A stretch of 64,000 bases of DNA from Deltaproteobacteria bacterium. GTDB lineage: Bacteria > SAR324 > XYD2-FULL-50-16. The stretch spans positions 89,397-153,396 of the forward strand of contig JABHWU010000122.1 in assembly GCA_018657625.1 (NCBI GenBank), read 5' to 3'. The notes beneath the pieces were generated by a model. It was not told where the DNA came from and did no database searches. It saw only the letters and a program-made list of their open reading frames with translations. Shown in pieces: positions 36,065-43,946 of this stretch (its first letter is position 1; each line of letters opens with the position of its first letter). Made by a program: the position numbers and the translations under genes.

Positions 36065-36780
36065 ATGTGATATCCTCGGGGAGTTACTAAATATACGCCC
36101 TTTTTGAATGTACAACGGTTACCAATGATCACAATTGTTTTCATATCAATAAAATCGTAATCAATAGTGTCTAAATCAGCTAGCATACGTTCATTACCGT
36201 CTCTTCCAGCATTTTTGACCATCGCAATTTGTCTATTGCTATCGATATTATCCTTTATTAATGCAATGGCTTTTTTAATATGATCAACCCGTCCTTTGCT
36301 TTTTGGATTATAGAGCGCGATAACGAAGTCAGCTTGTGCTGCATGAATTAACCGTTTTTCGATAACTTTCCAGGGAGTCAGCAAATCGGATAAACTGATT
36401 GAACAGAAATCATGCATAATTGGAGCTCCTAATTCGGCTGCCGCGGCAAAAGCGGAACTCACTCCGGGAACGACTTCAACTTCTATGTCTTCCGCCATCT
36501 CTAAAATTGGTCCAGCCATACCGTATAATCCAGCATCTCCGGTGCTGATAATGCAGGTGTCTTTACCATTTTGAACGCATTCTATTGCTTTTTGACAACG
36601 TTCTATTTCACCCCGCATACCGGTTTTTATAATTTCTTTGCCTTCTAATAGATCTTTTACCAATTTAATGTAATAAGTATAACCGACAACTACCTGACAT
36701 TTTTTAATCGTCTCGATTGCTTTTACAGTAAAATGTTCGTACCCTCCCGGGCCGATTCCAACAACGTATAATTTAGCCAT
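36061..36780 (-). CDS. cbiH: Precorrin-3B C17-methyltransferase (CbiH/CobJ)
   Basis: A 239-aa SAM-dependent tetrapyrrole methylase that drives C17 methylation and ring contraction. The start 'LYVVGIGPGGYEHFT' and 'ISTGDAGLYGMAGPILEMA', 'VVPGVSSAFAAAAELGAP' and 'DFVIALYNPKSKGR' match the family. Its start codon overlaps the cbiG stop by one base and its stop overlaps cbiJ, showing a fully coupled operon. Confidence 0.94.
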   Translation of the reverse strand: MAKLYVVGIGPGGYEHFTVKAIETIKKCQVVVGYTYYIKLVKDLLEGKEIIKTGMRGEIERCQKAIECVQNGKDTCIISTGDAGLYGMAGPILEMAEDIEVEVVPGVSSAFAAAAELGAPIMHDFCSISLSDLLTPWKVIEKRLIHAAQADFVIALYNPKSKGRVDHIKKAIALIKDNIDSNRQIAMVKNAGRDGNERMLADLDTIDYDFIDMKTIVIIGNRCTFKKGVYLVTPRGYHI

Positions 36781-37742
36781 TATTTTTCTTTACTCAATGC
36801 GATAGTTATTCCTGAATGAACCTGTTTTTTTAAAATTAAAGTCCCCCCACACAACTCTGCACAGGGTTCACAGACTGATGTAACACCGACACTTTGTTCT
36901 ACAAAATTACTGCTGGTATAATTCTCCTGAATTGCTTTTATTTGTACTTCCGAAAAAAAATGTAATTCGGCCTTGATTTCAGCAGCGGTTTCAATGATGC
37001 CAATTTCATCTGATTTGGCTTCAATGCTGGCCATTTTATTAATCGACACCAATGATAATTGATGACTCTTGAATACATTTTTAACGGCTACCAATATTTC
37101 CTGTTTACTTTTACCTCTTCGACACCCGATCCCAATATTAATATTCTTAGGTCTCAATACACAATATGGCAACTGAGAAGAAATATTTGAGTCTTCTGAA
37201 ATATAAACCGCCCCTTTATAATTTTGATTATTTATATGAGGGTAGTTAAGTTGATATTTATTATCCGCAAAAAAACCAATTGTTTCTCCATTGACCATCA
37301 TCGTCATAATATTTTTCATATCGGATGAATTTTCAACGATCAGATGATGCCGTTGTGCAAAAAGATCCAGGGCTTCAAATCCTCTATTATCAGAAGCTGT
37401 CGTAATGATCGGAGTGGCATTGATTAATTCAGATATTTCCTGTGTTAATGCGTTAGCCCCTCCAATATGTCCCGAAACCAGACTGATTACAAATTGTCCG
37501 GTATCATCAATAACGACGACTGCCGGATCTTTTAATTTTGACTGCAGGTAAGGTGCAATTAACCGGACAGCTACTCCTGTGGCACTGACAAAAATTAGCG
37601 CTTCACAAGACTGAAATGCAGCTGCCATTTGTTGCTTATAATTCGATTTTGAAAACAATTCAATCTGATATCCTAATTTACTTTTAAGTTGACCAGCCAG
37701 TTGTTCACCGGAGTCTGAAAAATAAAAGCAAGCTATTTTCAT
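36780..37742 (-). CDS. cbiG: Cobalt-precorrin-5A hydrolase (CbiG)
   Basis: A 320-aa enzyme that opens the delta-lactone and removes acetaldehyde in the anaerobic corrin pathway. The N-terminal domain has 'ALIFVSATGVAVRLIAPYL', 'DPAVVVIDDTGQFVISLVSG' and 'HIGGANALTQEI'. The C-terminal domain has 'NIGIGCRRGKSKQEI' and 'SVGVTSVCEPCAELCGG'. cbiG, like cbiD, is a marker of the anaerobic, early-cobalt route. It overlaps cbiF by 4 bp. Confidence 0.94.
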   Translation of the reverse strand: MKIACFYFSDSGEQLAGQLKSKLGYQIELFSKSNYKQQMAAAFQSCEALIFVSATGVAVRLIAPYLQSKLKDPAVVVIDDTGQFVISLVSGHIGGANALTQEISELINATPIITTASDNRGFEALDLFAQRHHLIVENSSDMKNIMTMMVNGETIGFFADNKYQLNYPHINNQNYKGAVYISEDSNISSQLPYCVLRPKNINIGIGCRRGKSKQEILVAVKNVFKSHQLSLVSINKMASIEAKSDEIGIIETAAEIKAELHFFSEVQIKAIQENYTSSNFVEQSVGVTSVCEPCAELCGGTLILKKQVHSGITIALSKEK

Positions 37743-38494
37743 TGATTTCCTTTACGGAAATCATGGGTAAACTCAGGATGATAAAGTAAGGATCGATCAA
37801 AATCTGTATCTATAAACTCACCCACCAGAATCTGAGCAAATTTTTCAATTTTATGCGCTGCTACTTTTTCTGCGATATCTGCCAGAGTCCCTTTAATGAT
37901 TTTTTCATCCGGCCAGGTTGCTTTATAGACAACTGCAATTGGAATCTGATCGCTGCCATAACCGGCAGTTAGTTTCTTGACGACCGTTTTCATATCCTTA
38001 ACAGATAAAAAGATTGCCATTGAACACTGATGTCTGGCTAGTAGTTCCAAGTCTTCTTTTTCAGGTACGGGTGTTCGACCGGCCAATCGGGTAACGATTA
38101 CGGTTTGGCTGATTCCAGGTAAAGTAAATTCTTTTTTTAATGATGAACAGGCTGCTGTGAATGAACTGACACCTGGAACGACTTCAAAGTCAATTTTTCG
38201 TTCATCAAGAATTTTGATTTGTTCACCGATGGCACCATAAATTGATGGATCACCAGTATGTAAACGAACCACTGTCAGGTTTTGATCGTGAAACTCAATC
38301 AATTTATCCATCACTTCTTCCAGAGTCAGCGGCGCACTGCTGATTTTGACGCAATCCGGTTTGCAATATTTCAAATGAGTTTTACTTACCAGTGATCCTG
38401 TAAATACCACTAAGTCTGCTGCCTCAATAATTCGTCTTCCCTTTACGGTGATTAAGTCTTCATCACCGGGTCCTGCTCCAATAAAATAAATCAT
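37739..38494 (-). CDS. cbiF: Cobalt-precorrin-4 C11-methyltransferase (CbiF/CobM)
   Basis: A 251-aa SAM methylase. The start 'IYFIGAGPGDEDLITVKG', then 'VVRLHTGDPSIYGAIGEQI', 'VPGVSSFTAACSSLKKEFTLP' and 'TRLAGRTPVPEKEDL', are diagnostic of the C11 methylase, the best-studied member of the family. It follows cbiE with a 3-bp gap, exactly where cbiT lies in the Salmonella operon; no cbiT is present. Confidence 0.95.
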   Translation of the reverse strand: MIYFIGAGPGDEDLITVKGRRIIEAADLVVFTGSLVSKTHLKYCKPDCVKISSAPLTLEEVMDKLIEFHDQNLTVVRLHTGDPSIYGAIGEQIKILDERKIDFEVVPGVSSFTAACSSLKKEFTLPGISQTVIVTRLAGRTPVPEKEDLELLARHQCSMAIFLSVKDMKTVVKKLTAGYGSDQIPIAVVYKATWPDEKIIKGTLADIAEKVAAHKIEKFAQILVGEFIDTDFDRSLLYHPEFTHDFRKGNQ

Positions 38495-38497
38495 AAT

Positions 38498-39106
38498 TTA
38501 TAATGTGATAGTTTCGATTTGAATGAAAATGACATTTAAATCAGAATGAATGTTTAAAGGTTCTCCAATATTTCGTTCAACAATTGATTCATTGGGATAT
38601 GAGAGGTCACTACCAACCCAAATTTTCCCTTCAGCACCTTCATTGTGCAACCACTGGGAGATTTTATCCGGTGGTGTTTTTTTATCAGTTAAAAGTATCG
38701 ATAATTTTTTCTGCATTACCGGTAATAAATCCATTTGCCTGCCGTGGCAAGTGAAAAAAGCAGCTTCCTGCCAATCAATGGCTAGTTTTGATGCCATATA
38801 TTGAAAGGAAGATATTCCTGGAATAATACGGTCAATTTGGATGTTTTTATGCTTTAAATATTTAGCTATACCAAAAAAACAGGGATCGCCGGAAGCTAAA
38901 ATCGCTATATTTTTCTGATGATTGTCAGCGATATGTGACTCAATTTCAGCGACTGTTTTTGCAACCGAAACATCTTCCCGAAGTTGTTCAGCTGTTTTTG
39001 AAATTCTGCCAAAAGCGATCACTGATTCAACTGCCTGGATAATTTTGATGGCTTCAGGAGACACAAAATCGATATGCCCTGGTCCCATTCCTACTACATA
39101 TATCAT
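38498..39106 (-). CDS. cbiE: Cobalt-precorrin-7 C5-methyltransferase (CbiE)
   Basis: A 202-aa SAM methylase for C5 (the CbiE half of CobL). The start 'IYVVGMGPGHIDFVSPEA', 'AILASGDPCFFGIAKYL' and 'IPGISSFQYMASKLAIDWQEA', with 'FFTCHGRQ', support CbiE. It ends without the C-terminal CbiT-type decarboxylating domain found in fused CobL. Its start shares a base with the cbiD stop. Confidence 0.9.
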   Translation of the reverse strand: MIYVVGMGPGHIDFVSPEAIKIIQAVESVIAFGRISKTAEQLREDVSVAKTVAEIESHIADNHQKNIAILASGDPCFFGIAKYLKHKNIQIDRIIPGISSFQYMASKLAIDWQEAAFFTCHGRQMDLLPVMQKKLSILLTDKKTPPDKISQWLHNEGAEGKIWVGSDLSYPNESIVERNIGEPLNIHSDLNVIFIQIETITL

Positions 39107-40182
39107 TATGCCTGTCCAATTATTTTTCCATCCATTAAATAGATATAAATTTCTACATTTAACTGCTCTGTTTTTAAATATTTCAATACTTTTGCTTTAC
39201 AACCTTTTGCCATGTCTTGAAATACCTGTTCGTATTGATTGTCAATGATTAGTCGGCAGGCAGACTCTGTATCGGAGCACTTTATAATTTCTTGTTGCAG
39301 TGTTAATGGGGCTCCGGCGAGGGATAAATAAAAGACAAATGCTTCCATTCGTAAATCACAAACACGGTTGTGAGTATTAAATGCCCCTAAAGCTAATTTG
39401 CTCATCTTTCCGATATGACCTGCCAATACAATTTTCTTAAAACCTAGTTGAAAGCCATAAGAAACAGCTTCACCGATAAAATTGGATATCTTAACACTCG
39501 GTAAGTTTAAATGGTTCGATAACCTTTTTCCGTGATTGCCCAAATAAAGAAGGATTTCAGGGCTTTTAGAATCATAATAAGACTCTATTTCCAGTTGGAG
39601 TGTTTTGATCCAGGCAGAATCTGACATCGGTTCTACGATTCCAGTGGTTCCAATAATAGAGATACCACCCTTAATTCCTAAACCTTCATTGAAGGTCTTT
39701 TTGTAAATTTTATCTGCATTAGGTGCTGAAATTTTTACATCCCAGCCATCTTTAGATATTTTTTGTATTTCCTGGCGGATCATCTTTAAAGGGGTTGCAT
39801 TGATAGCTGGTTGTCCTGCCTCTCCCCAAAAACCGGACTTAGTTATTGTACCGACGCCTTTACCACCAGTTATGGTGATGTTTTGATCCTTTCTTTTTTC
39901 AACACTGGCAAAAATCATAAGACCGTTTGTTACATCAGGATCATCACCGGCATCTTTTTTTATACCACATTGAAAAAATGGAAAATCATTTTGTGGTTCA
40001 TGAACTTCCAGGGATAAATTAATACCAGCAGGGGTATCTACAGTTACCTGGTTATTTTCCAGTTTTCCCATCGCCAGTAATACGGCAGCCTTTGCAGCTG
40101 CGGTAGCACAACTGCCAGTTGTAAAGCCCCTTTTTAGTTTCTTTCCGTCTTTAATTACAAATTGGGATTCCGGGCTAATCAT
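39106..40182 (-). CDS. cbiD: Cobalt-precorrin-5B C1-methyltransferase (CbiD)
   Basis: A 358-aa enzyme that methylates C1 in the anaerobic pathway, unrelated to the canonical methylase fold. Motifs: 'LKRGFTTGSCATAAAKAAV', 'KDAGDDPDVTNG', 'GKGVGTITKSGFWGEAGQPAIN', 'GIKGGISIIGTTGIVEPMS' and 'IVLAGHIGKMSKLALGAFNTH'. The length is typical. It overlaps cbiC by 8 bp. Confidence 0.96.
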   Translation of the reverse strand: MISPESQFVIKDGKKLKRGFTTGSCATAAAKAAVLLAMGKLENNQVTVDTPAGINLSLEVHEPQNDFPFFQCGIKKDAGDDPDVTNGLMIFASVEKRKDQNITITGGKGVGTITKSGFWGEAGQPAINATPLKMIRQEIQKISKDGWDVKISAPNADKIYKKTFNEGLGIKGGISIIGTTGIVEPMSDSAWIKTLQLEIESYYDSKSPEILLYLGNHGKRLSNHLNLPSVKISNFIGEAVSYGFQLGFKKIVLAGHIGKMSKLALGAFNTHNRVCDLRMEAFVFYLSLAGAPLTLQQEIIKCSDTESACRLIIDNQYEQVFQDMAKGCKAKVLKYLKTEQLNVEIYIYLMDGKIIGQA

Positions 40183-40792
40183 TTGACATATAAATAATGG
40201 CGTTTAATATCGATGCAGCAACATTACTACCACCTTTTCTGCCAACGGTTGTGATGGTGGGAATTTGATATTCTCTGATAAATGCTTTTGATTCTGAGGC
40301 ACCCACAAATCCAACAGGAACACCAATGATTAGTTTAGGGCTAATTTCTCCTTTATCAATGAGCTCTCCCAATCGATATAGTGCTGTCGGTGCGTTTCCA
40401 ATAACAAATATATCTGTTTCTTTTTTGGCAGCTAGGTCCATGGCAGCCATAGATCTGGTGATTCCCTCTTTTTTAGAAATTTCAAAGGCTTCCGGTTCAT
40501 TAATGTAATTGTGGATCTGACACTGTTTTTCCTCTAAAATCCGTTTGTTAATTCCCGAAAAAGCCATCATGGTATCGGTTACGACTCTTGCTTGATTATT
40601 AATAGCTTCTATGCCAGCTTGAATTGGATTCAAATTGAATGATACAATATTTTGATAATCAAAATCACCGGTAGTGTGAATCGTCCGTTTCACAACCTTT
40701 AGTTCCCTGAGATTGAAATCATGTGGATCCATTTCCGATTCAATGATTTCCATACTGGATGCTTCTATTTTTTGGGGATCTTTAATATACAT
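40175..40792 (-). CDS. cbiC: Precorrin-8X methylmutase (CbiC/CobH)
   Basis: A 205-aa enzyme that moves a methyl group from C11 to C12 to make hydrogenobyrinate or its cobalt form. The catalytic His is His39 in 'VVKRTIHTTGDFDY'. Other blocks are 'ITRSMAAMDLAAK', 'FVIGNAPTALYRLGELID', 'VPVGFVGASESK' and 'TTVGRKGGSNVAASILNAI'. It is the first recognised gene of the cbi operon, 56 bp downstream of a 44-aa ORF. I found no cobalamin riboswitch B12-box upstream. Confidence 0.95.
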   Translation of the reverse strand: MYIKDPQKIEASSMEIIESEMDPHDFNLRELKVVKRTIHTTGDFDYQNIVSFNLNPIQAGIEAINNQARVVTDTMMAFSGINKRILEEKQCQIHNYINEPEAFEISKKEGITRSMAAMDLAAKKETDIFVIGNAPTALYRLGELIDKGEISPKLIIGVPVGFVGASESKAFIREYQIPTITTVGRKGGSNVAASILNAIIYMSND

Positions 40793-40848
40793 CTTCTGAA
40801 TTTCCTTTTTATGAAGATTTACTGTCAGGTATTAAAAAAAATAAATGG

Positions 40849-40983
40849 TTATTTTTCAGTCTTTTTTTCCTCAGCTTTTTCTTTTTCTTTTTTCTCCCGC
40901 TGTTTTCGTTCCAACCAGGATTTTATATCACCCTCAACTTTGTCGCGTTTTCTTTCTTCATCTCTTTTTGGTCGATTTTCCAT
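40849..40983 (-). CDS. Highly charged 44-aa protein at the head of the cbi operon
   Basis: The ORF reads from ATG 40983 to TAA 40849: 'MENRPKRDEERKRDKVEGDI', then 'KSWLERKQREKKEKEKAEEK' and a short basic end. It is nearly all Lys, Glu, Arg and Asp and probably one long helix. The Shine-Dalgarno GGGAGA lies 5 nt before the ATG. Its strand, spacing (56 bp before cbiC) and good ribosome binding site argue that it is translated with the operon. No family is recognised; a low-complexity charged peptide gives weak homology evidence. Confidence 0.5.
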   Translation of the reverse strand: MENRPKRDEERKRDKVEGDIKSWLERKQREKKEKEKAEEKKTEK

Positions 40984-41775
40984 AAATAGTCTCCCATTTT
41001 TTGATTACTAGTAACTATCTATTTGAAAATTTTTTTTTATCTGGAATCTCGGGTTAAATTTATCAACTAGACTTTATCTTGTCGATAACTAGTCTCTTAA
41101 TTTTTTTTAATTGGAATTACAACAAATACAATTGATATAAGTCTGGTTAAAACTGTTGGTCATTCTGAGTTTTTACACAGATATATCTGTGAAATGTTAG
41201 CAATGAACTTGATCAGCCCAGTCATCCTGAGGGAACCGAAGGATCTCAAATTCGCACAAGGATTCTTCATTCTGGCCAGAGTATCGCAATTCAATGTTCA
41301 GAAGGACAAGCTACTGAAATTACGTGATTAAAATTCAAGTTCATTAACAGTTTTGCACAGATAAATCTGTGATATGTCCGCGGTTTAGTGCTCGAGAATG
41401 ATAGCTAGCTGATAAATCTAGATATGAGACAATAAACATGTCTGTTGCTATATATAAACTTGGAGTACTGAAAAAGAGTTTAAGTATTTATAAAACATTT
41501 TCTGCAAACGGTATGGAATATATTTATATATGGACATTGTTTTCAATACATTTTTAAACGAACAAAATAGATGCTTTAATATCTTCACAATATTCTGGTC
41601 AATCTTAAAATATTCACAACAGCTTTATTGGGTAAATTATTGATCATTGATTCAGATTATTTTTTCAGTCTGAAATAGACATTTTTCCCATTTAACGAAC
41701 AATTTCTAATCAATTGCCATCTACAATTTGATGAACCTGATTTAAAAAAGCCAAACCGTAAAGTTGTTATAAAGT
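40984..41775. other. Long intergenic stretch with repeat copy 2
   Basis: This 792-bp region lies between the cbi operon head and the GH77-like gene, both minus strand. It holds the cbi promoter near 41000-41100, with a duplicated 'TAACTAGtC/AACTAGaC' motif, and the second repeat copy at 41151-41378. The remaining 400 bp are AT-rich with no supported gene or terminator. Confidence 0.55.
41151..41378 (-). repeat. Dispersed intergenic repeat, copy 2 (inverted relative to copy 1)
   Basis: This is the reverse-complement partner of 34266-34500. It carries a perfect 16-bp palindrome CACAGATATATCTGTG at 41176-41191 near one end and a one-mismatch version, CACAGATAAATCTGTG, at 41356-41371 near the other, so it looks like a small non-coding element with palindromic ends. 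The body contains 'GTCATCCTGAGGGAACCGA' and 'AGGATCTC'. The cbi operon and two small genes lie between the two copies. Confidence 0.75.
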
Positions 41776-43800
41776 TTATTTTAGAATTGGCGTTGAAACT
41801 AAAAAGTGATGGGTTTGATTAGCATCTAGTTTAACAAATAGATCTTCTTGCTGTAGCTCGTATCCTGAATAGGAATATTGAGCAAGGTGATAGTTGAGAT
41901 CAAAGAAATGGATCCGTTCATTATTCAGTTCTAAAAAGGGTTTCAGGTTTATACGTTCCCAAATCTCATTTTCAGTACGGTTGTTGATAACCAACTCTGT
42001 TGAGATGGCATTGCTATTCAAAAAATCAACTTTATCAAATACCCGCCATGTATCCCGGTTTTGATATATGATGGCACGATTTGCTGTTTTTGAATAAATG
42101 ACTTCCAATTCGGCATTATGATAAAAGATAGCATCCAGATAATGAAAATAATCAAATGGCAGGTAATCACCCTGAGCATATTTTTTTAAAAAAGAATAAA
42201 CAACCGGATCAATTTCTAACAATTCCACCGGCAAGGTATAGTAACTCCAGTTTCGATATTCATTTCCAACAAGACCGGAAGTACCGGGTTTGTTATTGAT
42301 ATTATTTTGTATCGTAGTTGAATGGTGATCAGGGCTTAATAGTGAAATTAACCCTGAAAGTGTAAGGATCACTTCATCTGTTGGGACACCTTTTACTAAA
42401 CGTCGGGCAACTTCTTCCCATACTTTCTGATTTATATTCTTTATCTCTAAAGGAACATCTTTGAGAAAAAATGGAAGCCCCAAGACACGCCTACAATAGT
42501 CCAGGATTATTCCAGGTTGCTCGAAATCCGGTTTTTCACCTTTTTGATTTAACAAGTACTGTAGCATTGTTGAGGTATCATGGGTTTCATGCATGACCAA
42601 TGTGGATGATTTATATTTGGAGAGTGGAATGGTTTGATTGTTTTTCGTTTCCCATCTAGGAACTGCCATTGCACCGATTTTATGATTTTCTGCCAACAAT
42701 TCATCCACAACAGCTCTTGTTGCCAAAACACGTTGATTATCACCGGCAATTTCACCTTTGATCTGTAAGTCGGTTTTTAATAGAATATCAAGAAACCAAC
42801 GGATATTATTTTTTCGTTCTTCAAAATTATCTGTAATAAAATGACCATGAGGATACTGGCTGTCCGGTGAAATATTTACCGGTACAATGTATTGGCCGCA
42901 CCATCCCACCAAATGATCCAGAAAAACACCGTTACCTAATTGTGCCAGCCAATTCATTTTTGCAGTTAAATACTTTTTAAGCCCATCTGTTTTTTCTTTA
43001 TATACGGCAACACCCCAGGCCTGTTCTGGATAGCCATGTTCCGGTTCGGGGGAGCATCCTACCTGAAATTCAGTTTCAAAAACCTCGGGGTGAAAACAAA
43101 CATCTGCACTTTCAAACTCAACCCCGAAAGGAAGATTAATAATAAGATTAATACCATAATTTTTCATTTTTTTTAGTAATTTCTGCCGCTGCTCGTAACA
43201 TAAAAATTGACAATATATATAGTATTTAATTTGATCTGAATGTTTATTGATAAAATCAATAGTTTTGGGGTGATTAATATTATAAGTTACATCAAGGTCA
43301 ACTTCAGTATTTATTTTTTTATAGACCTCATACAGGGCGTATTCTTTGATCCAATACCCGGCATTACTCTGAAATTCCTGGTATTGGATTTGCCTTTGCA
43401 AATCTTGATTTTTTTGAAAACTTTCAAAGCACTCGTTCAGTATCCAGGGATAAATTGTTCTTTTCAGAACATAACTGATGGTGCGGTTATGTTGATATTG
43501 TCTTAAATATTGATCATTAATTTTAAGCAAATGTCTTTTAAAAGGCTGGTTTTGAATAACTTCCGGGATCTCAAAAATGTTCAATTCATCTGTATTTTGA
43601 GCAAAACCACTATTTAATGAGAAAGGGCTGGCTTTATCTGGATTTCGACTGCCATTAGGAAGATCGTAAATATCTGTTTTAAGCCCGATTCTGATTAAAA
43701 TATCTGCAAATTCTTCAAGTGATTTTAAGGTACCGCTGCCTAAAATTTTACCGTTTTTGCTATTCAGTTGGGAGGTGGCTATTAGGAGATTTAAATGCAT
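41776..43800 (-). CDS. Divergent GH77 (4-alpha-glucanotransferase-like) protein
   Basis: A 674-aa protein that aligns by motif order with MalQ-type amylomaltases. The N-terminal 'SLEEFADILIRIGLKTDIYD' and 'ASPFSLNSGFAQN' match the family 'DSPYxxxSAFAGNP' block. Asp295 in 'FLDHLVGW' aligns with the nucleophile motif 'RxDHF'. 'GEIAGDNQRVLATRAVVDEL' aligns with 'IAEDLG..TPEV'. Asp408 in 'HETHDTST' aligns with 'GTHDNDT'. The usual Arg two residues before the nucleophile is Phe, and the acid/base Glu position aligns with Gly353 (Glu350 is nearby). About 130 C-terminal residues look like an added beta domain. It may be an altered or inactive glucan-binding enzyme. Confidence 0.6.
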   Translation of the reverse strand: MHLNLLIATSQLNSKNGKILGSGTLKSLEEFADILIRIGLKTDIYDLPNGSRNPDKASPFSLNSGFAQNTDELNIFEIPEVIQNQPFKRHLLKINDQYLRQYQHNRTISYVLKRTIYPWILNECFESFQKNQDLQRQIQYQEFQSNAGYWIKEYALYEVYKKINTEVDLDVTYNINHPKTIDFINKHSDQIKYYIYCQFLCYEQRQKLLKKMKNYGINLIINLPFGVEFESADVCFHPEVFETEFQVGCSPEPEHGYPEQAWGVAVYKEKTDGLKKYLTAKMNWLAQLGNGVFLDHLVGWCGQYIVPVNISPDSQYPHGHFITDNFEERKNNIRWFLDILLKTDLQIKGEIAGDNQRVLATRAVVDELLAENHKIGAMAVPRWETKNNQTIPLSKYKSSTLVMHETHDTSTMLQYLLNQKGEKPDFEQPGIILDYCRRVLGLPFFLKDVPLEIKNINQKVWEEVARRLVKGVPTDEVILTLSGLISLLSPDHHSTTIQNNINNKPGTSGLVGNEYRNWSYYTLPVELLEIDPVVYSFLKKYAQGDYLPFDYFHYLDAIFYHNAELEVIYSKTANRAIIYQNRDTWRVFDKVDFLNSNAISTELVINNRTENEIWERINLKPFLELNNERIHFFDLNYHLAQYSYSGYELQQEDLFVKLDANQTHHFLVSTPILK

Positions 43801-43946
43801 GGTCCTTTTTTAGGTTTAGGTATTCGGTGCGCATGATTCTAGGTTGGAAGAACTGTAAACAGCAATTGGTTTCAATAAAAATTTTATGTTTAAAATGACT
43901 ATAGCGATAGAATCCATGACAGGCAAGAAATTACTATTTCGGTAAG

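Noticed and set aside
40984..41150. Possible cobalamin riboswitch before the cbi operon
   Set aside because: I looked on the minus strand for the B12-box and the conserved core motifs and did not find them. The only features are an AT-rich leader and a small ORF.
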